A stretch of 10,454 bases of DNA from Anaerocolumna sp. (GCA_029256035.1 JAQSYR010000045.1:1-10454), one strand, 5' to 3'. Shown: positions 1 through 7,731, counted from the stretch's first letter. Notes: generated by a model from the sequence alone, not told the origin. Program-made: numbers and translations.

Positions 1-1
1 C

Positions 2-1648
2 AGACCATTTATTGATTCAGTTACTATAAAATGTCCGGAATGTGGGAAAGAAATGACCCGTGTAAAACCAGTGATTGACTGCTGGTTTGATTCTGGCTCC
101 ATGCCATTTGCCCAATGGCATTATCCTTTTGAAAATAAAGAGATGTTTGAAGCAAATTATCCTGCAGATTTTATTAGTGAAGCCGTGGATCAGACCAGAG
201 GATGGTTTTATTCCCTGGTTGCTATTTCCACACTTATTTTTGGTGATGCTTCCTTTAAAAATGTAATTGTTCTTGGACATGTGCAGGATGAAAATGGTCA
301 GAAAATGTCGAAATCCAAAGGGAATGCAGTAGATCCTTTTGATGCTTTAGCAGAACATGGTGCAGATGCCATTCGCTGGTACTTCTCCATTAATAGTGCC
401 ACGGAAGGACAAAGAAAATTCATGGGTACTTTCTGGAATACCTATGCATTTTATGTTCTTTATGCAAATATCGATGAGTTTGATGCAACAAAATATAAAT
501 TGGAATATGATAAACTACCGGTTATGGATAAATGGTTATTATCTAAGTTAAACACAGTAATAAAAACAGTGGATAATCATCTTGAGAATTACCGTATCAC
601 AGAAGGTGCAAGAGTACTGGATAGTTTTGTAGACGAAATGAGTAACTGGTATGTAAGACGAAGCAGGGAACGTTTCTGGGCAAAGGGAATGGAACAGGAT
701 AAGATTAATGCTTATATGACTTTATATACGGCATTGGTTACATTAGCAAAGGTAGCTGCTCCGTATATCCCGTTTATGACAGAGGATATCTATCGTAACC
801 TGGTAGTAAATCTGGATAAGACGGCACCCGAAAGTATTCATTTATGCTTATATCCTACCTATAACGAAACTTACATTGACAAAGAACTAGAAGAAAACAT
901 GGAAGCAGTTCTTGATATTGTTGTTCTTGGTCGTGCCTGCAGAAATACTGCTAATATTAAGAACAGACAACCAATTGGTACCATGTATGTAAAGGCAGAT
1001 TATGGGTATACAGATGGTCAAGGTAATAAAGTAGCAGGGTTACCTGATTTCTATAAAGAAATCATTGAGGAAGAGTTAAATGTTAAGAAGGTTGTATTTA
1101 CAGATGACGTTAGAAACTTTACTTCTTACAGCTTTAAACCTCAGTTAAAGACATTAGGACCTAAATTTGGTAAACAGCTTGGACAAATTCGACAGATTTT
1201 ATCGGAATTAGACGGTAACACTGCAATGGATGAAATCAATGAAACTGGTAGCCTTAAAATCTTACTTGATGGAGCTGAAGCAGTACTATTAAAAGAAGAT
1301 CTTTTAATAGAAGCAGCCCAGACGGAAGGATACATTTCTAATTCCGATGCTGGGGTTACAGTGGTTCTTGATACAAATCTTTCGCCAGAATTAGTGGAAG
1401 AGGGCTTTGTAAGGGAAATCATTAGTAAGATTCAAACCATGAGAAAAGATGCAGGCTTTGAAGTTATGGATCATATCGTGGTATCCCAGTCTGGAAATGA
1501 TACAATTAAAGCAATTATAGAAAGAAATGCAGAAGAGATTAAATCAGAAGTTCTAGCAGATCAGTTAATCTTAGAAGCAGCAAAGGGAAGCACCAAAGAA
1601 TGGAACCTAAACGGAGAGAATGTAACCCTTGGTGTAGAAAGAATATAA
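2..1648 (+). CDS. ileS: isoleucine--tRNA ligase, C-terminal part (5' end outside window)
   Basis: This enzyme charges tRNA(Ile) with isoleucine in the cytoplasm. The frame is open from base 2 and shows 548 residues; the N-terminal half with the HIGH motif and most of the editing domain lies off the left edge. Visible parts in order are a CPEC cysteine pair, the catalytic-core stretch DCWFDSGSMPFAQ, the ATP-binding KMSKS loop (bases 302-316), the class Ia helical anticodon-binding domain (LPVMDKWLLSKL through APYIPFMTEDIYRNL), and a C-terminal extension. The DCWFDSGSMP wording is typical of the eukaryal-like IleS2 group, and the C-terminus lacks the cysteine zinc motif that ends E. coli-type IleS1. 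Both points suggest IleS2, a group known for low mupirocin sensitivity; the type assignment is inference. The gene ends in TAA and is followed by a hairpin terminator, so it is not cotranscribed with glgP. The family assignment is very secure. Confidence 0.97.
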   Translation, partial: RPFIDSVTIKCPECGKEMTRVKPVIDCWFDSGSMPFAQWHYPFENKEMFEANYPADFISEAVDQTRGWFYSLVAISTLIFGDASFKNVIVLGHVQDENGQKMSKSKGNAVDPFDALAEHGADAIRWYFSINSATEGQRKFMGTFWNTYAFYVLYANIDEFDATKYKLEYDKLPVMDKWLLSKLNTVIKTVDNHLENYRITEGARVLDSFVDEMSNWYVRRSRERFWAKGMEQDKINAYMTLYTALVTLAKVAAPYIPFMTEDIYRNLVVNLDKTAPESIHLCLYPTYNETYIDKELEENMEAVLDIVVLGRACRNTANIKNRQPIGTMYVKADYGYTDGQGNKVAGLPDFYKEIIEEELNVKKVVFTDDVRNFTSYSFKPQLKTLGPKFGKQLGQIRQILSELDGNTAMDEINETGSLKILLDGAEAVLLKEDLLIEAAQTEGYISNSDAGVTVVLDTNLSPELVEEGFVREIISKIQTMRKDAGFEVMDHIVVSQSGNDTIKAIIERNAEEIKSEVLADQLILEAAKGSTKEWNLNGENVTLGVERI

Positions 1649-1665
1649 TTTTAATAATAAAGTAG

Positions 1666-1727
1666 AAAATAAACCATAGAATACTTGTAATAAGGTTTTT
1701 GCAAGTGTTTTATGGTTTGTTTTAATT
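1666..1727 (+). terminator. intrinsic terminator after ileS
   Basis: A near-perfect inverted repeat begins 17 bases after the ileS stop. Bases 1666-1687 pair with 1702-1723 over 22 positions, counting three G-U pairs, around a 14-base loop (1688-1701). The right arm runs into a T-rich tract (GTTTTAATTT). The stem is AT-rich but long. The left arm begins with an A run, so it may also work as a bidirectional terminator. It separates ileS from the glgP promoter. Confidence 0.85.
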
Positions 1728-1837
1728 TACATTATAATAGGTAGATATTATTTCATTAATCTGTATATATATACAATCTGTCTTCTGAATATTTATTTGG
1801 TATTATCTATCTATAATCTTATACCGTATCATTTACT

Positions 1838-1866
1838 TGTGCAAAAATTAATAATTGGTGTATAAT
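1838..1866 (+). promoter_or_regulatory. predicted sigma-A promoter of glgP
   Basis: A -35 box TTGTGC (1838-1843), a 17-base spacer and a perfect -10 TATAAT (1861-1866) lie 52 bases before the glgP start. A second TATAAT at 1872-1877 has no matching -35 box at the right distance. Nothing else is recognisable between the ileS terminator and this promoter. Confidence 0.6.
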
Positions 1867-1918
1867 AGTAGTATAATGCAAGGAAATAAATGGAATACAT
1901 ACGTAGCAGGAGGTTTTC

Positions 1919-4369
1919 GTGATTAAATTTGATAAAGAATTATTTAAAGAAAATGTGCATGAATATATGAAATTACTTTATCGCAAGACATTGGATGAAG
2001 CATCAGAACAACAGATATTTCAGGCAGTTGCACTATCCATTAAGAATACAATTATGGACAATTGGATGGATACTCATAAAGAATATGAAGCCAGAGATGT
2101 TAAAACAGTTTACTATTTATCCATGGAATTCCTTATAGGTCGAGCTTTAGGAAATTGTATTATTAACTTAAAAGAGAATAAAGAGATTCGGGAAGCCATT
2201 GATGAACTGGGACTAAATCTTGACGTTATAGAAGATGAAGAGCCGGATCCAGCATTAGGCAATGGCGGTCTTGGAAGACTGGCAGCATGCTTTTTGGACT
2301 CCTTGTCTACCTTAGGATATGCGGCCTATGGCTGTGGAATTCGTTATCACTATGGTATGTTTAAACAAGTGATTGACAACGGGTATCAGGTTGAAAAGCC
2401 GGATGACTGGTTAAGAGATGGCTATCCATTTGAAATTAAACGGGCAGAATATGCCAAGGAAGTAAAATTTGGTGGATATGTAAGAATGATACGTGACGAT
2501 CAGGGCAGGGAGCGGTTTATCCAGGAAAATTATAACTCTGTACTGGCAGTTCCTTATGATCTTCCCATTGTGGGTTATGGCAATGGCATTGTTAATACCT
2601 TAAGAATATGGGATGCAGAGGCCATAAATACATTTATGCTGGATTCCTTTGATAAAGGTGAATATCAAAGGGCAGTGGAACAGGAGAATCTGGCAAAGAA
2701 TATATGTAAAGTTTTATATCCTAATGATAATCATTATGCCGGAAAAGAACTTCGGCTAAAACAGCAATACTTTTTCGTTTCAGCCAGTGTGCAAAGAGCC
2801 GTTGCAAAATATATGGAGAAACATAATGATATTAAAAAGTTATATGAGAAAGTATGCTTTCAATTGAATGATACCCATCCAACGGTTGCAGTAGCTGAAC
2901 TAATGAGAATTTTACTGGATGAATACTATCTAACTTGGGATGATGCCTGGGAGATAACCAATAAAACCTGTGCCTATACAAATCACACCATTATGTCAGA
3001 AGCTTTAGAGAAGTGGCCGGTAGATTTATTCTCCCGTTTACTTCCAAGAGTATATCAAATAATTGAAGAGATAAATCGCAGGTTTGTCCTCTTAATTATG
3101 AATAAATATCCAGGAGATACGGGCAAAGTCGAACGTATGGCAATTCTATTTAACGGCCAGGTCCGCATGGCTAACCTTGCCATTACTGCAGGGTTTTCTG
3201 TAAATGGAGTGGCAAGGCTCCATACGGAGATACTGAAAAATCAAGAATTGAAAGACTTCTATCAAACATTTCCAGAGAAGTTTAATAATAAAACCAATGG
3301 CATAACACAAAGACGTTTCCTGCTTCACGGCAATCCTGCACTTGCAAGCTGGATATCAGGTAAAATCGGTGATGGATGGATAACAAATCTTTCGGAAATA
3401 AAAGAGTTAACCAGGTTTACAAATGATGAGCAAAGCTTAAAAGACTTTATGCATATAAAATATCAAAATAAATTAAAACTTACTGCCTATATAAAAGAAC
3501 ATAATGGAATTGATATAAATCCTGATTCTATCTTTGATGTGCAGGTAAAAAGACTGCATGAATATAAAAGACAGCTCCTTAATATTCTTCATATTATGCA
3601 CCTTTATAATCATCTTAAGAAAAATCCTGATATGGAGTTTTATCCAAGAACATTTATATTTGGTGCGAAAGCCTCGGCTGGGTACACCAGGGCAAAAGCA
3701 ATTATTAAACTAATTCATAGTGTTGGAGAAGTGGTAAATCAGGATCCGGTTATAGGAAACAGGATAAAAGTAGTGTTTATCGAAAATTATCGTGTTTCTA
3801 ATGCTGAGATAATTATTGCTGCAGCAGATGTTTCAGAACAAATTTCAACTGCAAGTAAAGAAGCATCAGGTACAGGAAATATGAAACTTATGCTAAATGG
3901 GGCACTAACACTGGGCACTATGGATGGGGCTAATGTAGAAATAGTAGAAGAAGTTGGAATTGAAAATGCTTTTATTTTTGGTTTAAGTTCAGACGAAGTA
4001 ATTCAATTTGAACAACAAGGCAATTACAATCCAAAAGAGATATATGAAAATGATCCGGAGCTTAGACTTGTAATAGATCAGCTGGTGAATGGTTTCTATT
4101 CTCCTGAAAATACAGAACTTTTTCGAGAATTATATCAATCCTTGTTACAACCATTAGGAGGAGCAAGAGCAGATCAGTATTTTATTTTAAAAGATTTCCG
4201 GTCCTATGAAGCAGCACAAAAACAAGTGGAGATAGCCTATCAAAACAAAAATAGCTGGGCAAAATCAGCACTATTAAATACTGCCAATGCTGGAAAATTC
4301 TCTTCAGACAGAACCATTGAAGAATATGTAAAAGATATTTGGCATTTAGAAAAGGTCAAACTTTCATAA
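1919..4369 (+). CDS. glgP: glycogen/starch/alpha-glucan phosphorylase (GT35)
   Basis: This cytoplasmic PLP-dependent enzyme releases glucose-1-phosphate from the non-reducing ends of glycogen or maltodextrin with inorganic phosphate. The 816 residues match the usual bacterial length of about 800-830. Landmarks in order are YYLSMEFLIGRALGN near the N-terminus, the glycine loop GNGGLGR (residues 114-120), NDTHP (317-321, containing an active-site His), the substrate-domain stretch ITAGFSVNGVARLH, KNKTNGIT-like NNKTNGITQRRF, VQVKRLHEYKRQLLN, and EASGTGNMK, in which Lys656 is the expected Schiff-base lysine for PLP. The start is GTG at 1919, fixed by a full AGGAGG (1908-1913) five bases upstream. 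No regulatory N-terminal extension as in eukaryotic phosphorylases is present. It appears monocistronic or cotranscribed only with the next gene: the gap of 84 bases contains no obvious terminator. No other glycogen gene is in view. Choice between glycogen and maltodextrin as main substrate cannot be made from sequence alone. Confidence 0.97.
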   Translation: MIKFDKELFKENVHEYMKLLYRKTLDEASEQQIFQAVALSIKNTIMDNWMDTHKEYEARDVKTVYYLSMEFLIGRALGNCIINLKENKEIREAIDELGLNLDVIEDEEPDPALGNGGLGRLAACFLDSLSTLGYAAYGCGIRYHYGMFKQVIDNGYQVEKPDDWLRDGYPFEIKRAEYAKEVKFGGYVRMIRDDQGRERFIQENYNSVLAVPYDLPIVGYGNGIVNTLRIWDAEAINTFMLDSFDKGEYQRAVEQENLAKNICKVLYPNDNHYAGKELRLKQQYFFVSASVQRAVAKYMEKHNDIKKLYEKVCFQLNDTHPTVAVAELMRILLDEYYLTWDDAWEITNKTCAYTNHTIMSEALEKWPVDLFSRLLPRVYQIIEEINRRFVLLIMNKYPGDTGKVERMAILFNGQVRMANLAITAGFSVNGVARLHTEILKNQELKDFYQTFPEKFNNKTNGITQRRFLLHGNPALASWISGKIGDGWITNLSEIKELTRFTNDEQSLKDFMHIKYQNKLKLTAYIKEHNGIDINPDSIFDVQVKRLHEYKRQLLNILHIMHLYNHLKKNPDMEFYPRTFIFGAKASAGYTRAKAIIKLIHSVGEVVNQDPVIGNRIKVVFIENYRVSNAEIIIAAADVSEQISTASKEASGTGNMKLMLNGALTLGTMDGANVEIVEEVGIENAFIFGLSSDEVIQFEQQGNYNPKEIYENDPELRLVIDQLVNGFYSPENTELFRELYQSLLQPLGGARADQYFILKDFRSYEAAQKQVEIAYQNKNSWAKSALLNTANAGKFSSDRTIEEYVKDIWHLEKVKLS

Positions 4370-4453
4370 AAGAGATTAAAATTCTTTGTTTCTGGGATTT
4401 AGCTATGAATAAAACTGTCATTTCTGGTGAAAATATACCTAGAGGTGATAATA

Positions 4454-5365
4454 ATGAAAAAGCACAACTTAGCTGAATTTCTAAAAAGCAAGAGTTTTTA
4501 TGCGTTATTATGTGTTGGGGCATTGGCAATCGTAGTGATTGCAATGGTGGGATTGAATCAATCATCTGAGAAAGACAAAGTAAACAATCTGGTAGATCTG
4601 AACGAACCGATTGCTTCAGATGTGGCTGATGGTGAAGATAATAGTAACCAAGAGATTGGTAGTCAATCAGACACAAATAACTCAAATCCTGAAGATGTTG
4701 CAAATAATGAAGGCAGCAATCAGACGGATGTGGCACAAGGCGATACCAATGTACCGGTTACAGATGGAAGCCTGTTAGAATTTGATATTTACGAAGATCC
4801 TAATGGATCCGTAACTACAAATGAAACTGATTCTCCAGGAGAAGCAGTAGCTTCAGAATCCAATACAGGAGAATCGGTTGCTTCAAACACAGAAGAAGAA
4901 ACCAATGATACCCAGGCAGCGCAGTCTGTTATGAAGCCGGAGACGTTACACTTTACTGTGGAAAGTGGCTTACTGTGGCCTGTAAAAGGAAATGTTCTTA
5001 TGAATTATAGCATGGACAGAGTGATTTATTTTGAAACATTAGAACAATTTAAATGCAATCCAGCTATTATTATTGACGCTAAAGTGGGAACAGAGGTATT
5101 AAGTGCTGCAAAGAGTATAATTACATCCATTGAGGAGAATGCAGAAACCGGAATAACAGTAACTGCATCCATAGGTAATGGATATAGTCTTGTATATGGT
5201 CAACTTAATGATGTAAAAGCAGAAGTTGGTGATACTCTTGATGAGGGCGAAGTTATCGGAACTATAGCAGAACCTACCAAGTATTATTCCTTGGAAGGAA
5301 GCAATTTATATTTCCAGGTATTAAAAGAAGAAGAAACCATAAATCCTATGGCATTACTTCGTTAA
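4454..5365 (+). CDS. membrane-anchored protein with degenerate M23/LytM domain (SpoIIQ-like architecture)
   Basis: This 303-residue protein has a short cytoplasmic N-terminus, one membrane segment (about residues 15-34, FYALLCVGALAIVVIAMVG), a long Asp/Glu/Asn/Ser/Thr-rich linker (about 36-165) and a C-terminal LytM-like fold (about 172-302). The fold is recognised from GLLWPVKGNV, IIIDAKVGTEVLSA, GYSLVYGQL, the EVGDTLDEGEVIGTI turn and NLYFQV. M23 peptidases bind zinc through HxxxD, a YxH-type His and HxH. Here those positions read A204..D208, Q250 and N284/Y286, so only the Asp remains and the domain has no His at all. It is therefore probably not a hydrolase but a structural or scaffolding domain outside the membrane. 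Signal-anchor plus dead LytM resembles SpoIIQ, the forespore partner of SpoIIIAH in endospore formers; that identity is inference. The ATG at 4454 is preferred to an in-frame GTG at 4427 because AGGTGA (4443-4448) sits five bases before it. A terminator follows. Confidence 0.85.
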   Translation: MKKHNLAEFLKSKSFYALLCVGALAIVVIAMVGLNQSSEKDKVNNLVDLNEPIASDVADGEDNSNQEIGSQSDTNNSNPEDVANNEGSNQTDVAQGDTNVPVTDGSLLEFDIYEDPNGSVTTNETDSPGEAVASESNTGESVASNTEEETNDTQAAQSVMKPETLHFTVESGLLWPVKGNVLMNYSMDRVIYFETLEQFKCNPAIIIDAKVGTEVLSAAKSIITSIEENAETGITVTASIGNGYSLVYGQLNDVKAEVGDTLDEGEVIGTIAEPTKYYSLEGSNLYFQVLKEEETINPMALLR

Positions 5366-5435
5366 CCTGGAGTGTTAAAGAAGAATATTGGAATTTTGAT
5401 TGTAAAAAGGGTAACAGAATAGAAAGTGATAAACG

Positions 5436-5503
5436 AGAGGAATTGAATAATAGGTTAGAGTTTTAAATAAACTTTAACTTAATATAAAGATTCCTCTTTT
5501 TGT
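5436..5503 (+). terminator. two-tier hairpin terminator after the LytM-like gene
   Basis: An outer stem pairs AGAGGAATT (5436-5444) with GATTCCTCT (5489-5497, one G-U pair) and is followed directly by a T run (5497-5501). Inside it sits a second hairpin, GTTAGAGTTT (5454-5463) against AAACTTTAAC (5469-5478), with a five-base loop and further pairing outward to 5451/5481. The compound fold lies 70 bases after the stop at 5365 and would end that transcript. Confidence 0.7.
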
Positions 5504-5504
5504 T

Positions 5505-5719
5505 ATTACAAATATTATAAGTTTAGAAAATTTTCGTTGTAATCATATACAAAAATTTGTGGCAAGATTATATAAAATGTGAATTGACAAACATTTGTTT
5601 TGTGAAAGTTGTAATATGTTATATAAAAAATAGTAGTAATAATTATTAAAAAAATAAAATATATAGCAGTTGTAATAAAAAACAACAGGGATTTCTTACA
5701 AAATGCCTAAGTTCCTGTC
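5505..5719. other. AT-rich non-coding stretch upstream of the oppA promoter
   Basis: Very AT-rich sequence with no plausible reading frame. It contains a good -35-like TTGACA (5584-5589), but no -10 box lies at a normal distance; the nearest TAATAT is 22 bases away. A GAAAATTTTC palindrome lies at 5526-5535. I see no RNA gene, repeat family or mobile element here. The stretch may serve as an upstream regulatory or UP-element region for oppA. Confidence 0.4.
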
Positions 5720-5748
5720 TTGACTAAACTGAAAAATTGGTATATGAT
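5720..5748 (+). promoter_or_regulatory. predicted sigma-A promoter of oppA
   Basis: TTGACT (5720-5725), a 17-base spacer and TATGAT (5743-5748) match the consensus at ten of twelve positions. Transcription would start near 5755, giving a leader of about 70 bases before the ATG at 5826. The -10 box is inside a perfect inverted repeat. Confidence 0.7.
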
Positions 5749-5762
5749 AATTTTATCATATA
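5741..5762. promoter_or_regulatory. palindrome over the oppA -10 box and start site (candidate operator)
   Basis: TATATGATAA (5741-5750) is repeated exactly inverted as TTATCATATA (5753-5762) with a two-base centre. It covers the -10 box and the predicted start of transcription, where a bound dimeric repressor would block RNA polymerase. No known regulator consensus is recognised. AT-only palindromes also arise easily in AT-rich DNA, so function is inference. Confidence 0.4.
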
Positions 5763-5766
5763 TACT

Positions 5767-5797
5767 AAGGAAGTATAGTTTCAGATACTTCCTTTTT
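5767..5797 (+). terminator. leader hairpin plus T run ahead of oppA (candidate attenuator)
   Basis: A perfect 10-bp stem, AAGGAAGTAT (5767-5776) with ATACTTCCTT (5785-5794), has an eight-base loop and runs into TTTTT (5793-5797). It lies between the predicted oppA promoter and its ribosome-binding site. It therefore cannot serve the upstream gene, which has its own terminator at 5436-5503. An 18-base perfect palindrome (5793-5810) overlaps its right arm. The right arm can instead pair with the AAGGAGG ribosome-binding site (5788-5797 with 5808-5818, one G-U pair, one bulge). Confidence 0.5.
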
Positions 5798-5825
5798 GTA
5801 TATACAAAAATAAGGAGGAGAAATT

Positions 5826-7520
5826 ATGAAATTGAAAAAGCTACTAGCAACTACGCTTGTTTTAGCTATGACAGCAACTATGATTGCTGGATGTGGTAAA
5901 AAAGAAGAAACAAGCACACCAACAGATGGCACTACTGCTGCTGGAACAGAAGCAACTACAGCTGCAGCAGATCCTGCAGCAAATCCATACCCAGGTACAC
6001 CAGGTGAGGGAGAAATCACAATTAACATTGCTTCAGAACCACCTCAATTATTTACAGTAACAACTACAGATACTACATCATTTACTGTAATCCGTCACGT
6101 AATTGAAAACTTAGTTTCCTTAGATGAAAACGACAAGGTTGCTCCAGGTGTTGCAACTGACTGGACTGTTAGCGATGATGGTTTAGTTTACACTTTCAAT
6201 CTTCGTCAGGATATGAAATGGTCTAACGGAGAACCTGTAACTGCAAATGACTTTGTATTTGCTTGGAAATCCCTTTTAACACCTTCTTTTGCTGCTGATT
6301 ATGCATACTTTGGTTATATTTTCAAAAATGGTCAGGCATACAATGAAGGAACTGTTGGTGCAGAAGAACTTGGATTTAAAGCTCTTTCTGATTATCAGTT
6401 AGAAGTTACACTTGAAAATCCTGCATCTTATTTCCTTGATACTTTAGCATTTGGTGTATTTGCTCCATTAAATGAAAAAGCATACAATGAATTTGGTGAA
6501 GCTTACGGTACAGATGCTGATAAAATGGCTTTCAACGGTGCATACAAGATTTCTTCTTGGGAACATGAAAGCAAATTAGTTCTTGAAAAGAACCCAGATT
6601 ACTATAACGCTGCTAATATTGAAATTGAAAAAATCAACATGGTAATGATTAACGATGCAAACGCAGCTATGAATGCATTCAAAGCTGGTGAAGTTGATGT
6701 TATTGGTGTTAACGGTGAACAATCTGCTATGATGAAAGCAGAAGGTTACCCTGTTACAACTTATGATGATGGTTCTGTATGGTATTTAGAATATAATTTA
6801 AATGATCCATATTTAGCAAATGCTAACCTTCGTAAAGCTCTTACATATGCAATTGATAAGCAGACTTTCGTTGATGCTATTTTAAAGAATAGCTCAAAAC
6901 CTGCTGTTTCCTTTACAGCTCCTGCTATTAACGGCTTAAATGATAAATTTGCTAACGAAGTTGGTGCTTTAATTCCAGCACTTGATGCTGCGAAAGCTAA
7001 AGAGTTTTATGATTTAGCATTACAAGAACTTGGAGTTGACTCCATAGAACTTACTATGATTTCTGATGATAGTGATACAGCAATTGATAATGCTGCATTC
7101 GTTCAGGAACAATTAAGAACAAATTTAGGACTTGAAATTACAGTTGAATCCATGCCTTTCAAGAGCAGACTTGAGAGAATGTCTAACAAAGACTTCTCTA
7201 TCGTATTTGCTGGATGGGGTCCTGACTATAATGATCCTATGACATATCTTGATATGTTTGAAACAGGTAACGGTAACAATCATACTAGCTATACAAGTGC
7301 AGCATATGATGAATTACTTGATAAAGTTCGTGCTGAATTAGATCCTGCGACTCGTATGGGATACTTAGTAGAACTTGAGAAGTTATTAATGGAAGATATG
7401 CCAATTGGTCCTGTATACTGGAGATCCAGAGATTACATCATGAGTGGAAAACTTGATTCTGGTGTATTAAGAACTGCATTCCAGGATATGAACTACAAAT
7501 TTGCTAAATTAGCAAAATAA
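5826..7520 (+). CDS. oppA: peptide ABC transporter substrate-binding lipoprotein (SBP family 5)
   Basis: This 564-residue protein is the extracellular peptide receptor of an Opp-type importer. It starts with a lipoprotein signal: a KLKK basic end, a hydrophobic core and an IAGC lipobox, with Cys23 as the lipidated residue after cleavage. A Thr/Ala-rich flexible linker follows (about residues 28-55). The SBP_bac_5 fold is then recognisable from VIRHVIENLVSLDENDK, GVATDWTVSDDGLVYTFNLR, KWSNGEPVTANDFVFAWK (from residue 131), NANLRKALTYAIDK, GWGPDYNDPMTYLD and PIGPVYWRS near the end. The length fits the family. The ATG at 5826 has AAGGAGG (5812-5818) seven bases upstream. It has its own promoter and a leader hairpin, and a hairpin with its own downstream promoter lies between it and oppB. 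This would allow much more binding protein than permease. The exact peptide preference cannot be read from sequence; the adjoining oppBCD genes support peptides over nickel or other family ligands. Confidence 0.93.
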   Translation: MKLKKLLATTLVLAMTATMIAGCGKKEETSTPTDGTTAAGTEATTAAADPAANPYPGTPGEGEITINIASEPPQLFTVTTTDTTSFTVIRHVIENLVSLDENDKVAPGVATDWTVSDDGLVYTFNLRQDMKWSNGEPVTANDFVFAWKSLLTPSFAADYAYFGYIFKNGQAYNEGTVGAEELGFKALSDYQLEVTLENPASYFLDTLAFGVFAPLNEKAYNEFGEAYGTDADKMAFNGAYKISSWEHESKLVLEKNPDYYNAANIEIEKINMVMINDANAAMNAFKAGEVDVIGVNGEQSAMMKAEGYPVTTYDDGSVWYLEYNLNDPYLANANLRKALTYAIDKQTFVDAILKNSSKPAVSFTAPAINGLNDKFANEVGALIPALDAAKAKEFYDLALQELGVDSIELTMISDDSDTAIDNAAFVQEQLRTNLGLEITVESMPFKSRLERMSNKDFSIVFAGWGPDYNDPMTYLDMFETGNGNNHTSYTSAAYDELLDKVRAELDPATRMGYLVELEKLLMEDMPIGPVYWRSRDYIMSGKLDSGVLRTAFQDMNYKFAKLAK

Positions 7521-7537
7521 TATTTGCCAGTAAGGAT

Positions 7538-7594
7538 ATTAACAGGGTGGTGCGGGCTGTGCTTAACAACTCGCACCTCCTTCATGTTAATTTT
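7538..7594 (+). terminator. hairpin between oppA and oppB (terminator or partial attenuator)
   Basis: Starting 18 bases after the oppA stop, GGTGCG (7549-7554) pairs with CGCACC (7572-7577). GGG (7545-7547) pairs with CCT (7579-7581) around a T-T mismatch. ATTAACA (7538-7544) pairs with TGTTAAT (7585-7591) after a three-base bulge. TTTT follows at 7591-7594. The base composition is much more GC-rich than its surroundings. In opp operons a leaky terminator here is a usual way to make excess binding protein; whether readthrough occurs is not visible. Confidence 0.65.
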
Positions 7595-7691
7595 AATAAC
7601 GTTGAAAATTGAAGATTGCTTTAATTATTAGCATATCTTATACGTATTTATAAATTTTAATATTTTTTTTGACTCATGGTAATTTATACCC

Positions 7692-7720
7692 AAGACAATC
7701 GTGTTGATTTATAGTATAAT
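7692..7720 (+). promoter_or_regulatory. predicted promoter of oppBCDF
   Basis: A -35-like AAGACA (7692-7697, four of six consensus positions), a 17-base spacer and a perfect -10 TATAAT (7715-7720). The predicted start near 7727 lies only a few bases before a large structured leader. It gives an untranslated leader of about 160 bases before the oppB start codon. Confidence 0.5.
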
Positions 7721-7731
7721 AGTAAAGTAAC

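Noticed and set aside
1141..1422. Minus-strand open frame of 93 codons inside ileS.
   Set aside because: It lies wholly within conserved ileS coding sequence and shows no own motifs.
4407..4435. GAATA then GGTGAAAATA, similar to a sigma-F/sigma-G promoter, ahead of the SpoIIQ-like gene.
   Set aside because: The -10-like part fits the sigma-F consensus well. But the spacer is 14 bases instead of about 16, and the implied transcription start near 4442 would fall on the ribosome-binding site. Too weak to list as a promoter.
4356..4736. Minus-strand open frame of 126 codons overlapping the LytM-like gene start.
   Set aside because: It is antisense to a well-supported gene, has a composition typical of a shadow frame (His/Leu/Ser/Gln from AT-rich antisense), and no recognisable domain.
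5518..5535. Possible CodY box around GAAAATTTTC upstream of oppA.
   Set aside because: The best 15-base register has four mismatches to AATTTTCWGAAAATT and lies about 200 bases before the promoter. Such matches are expected by chance in AT-rich DNA.
5584..5617. TTGACA followed by TAATAT as a second oppA promoter.
   Set aside because: The spacer is 22 bases, far outside the 16-18 range, and no better -10 box exists at the right distance.
5765..6028. Minus-strand open frame of 87 codons across the oppA start.
   Set aside because: It is the complement of the Thr/Ala-rich OppA linker, which yields a Val/Ala/Ser-rich antisense frame; it has no family resemblance.
7541..7581. AGGGTGGTGCGG followed by CGCACCTCC resembles the T-box antiterminator core.
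   Set aside because: The T-box sequence normally reads GGGTGGTACCGCG. There is no room for a stem I and specifier loop upstream, because oppA coding sequence ends only about 20 bases before, and the downstream part is simply the other arm of the hairpin. Read as a terminator instead.
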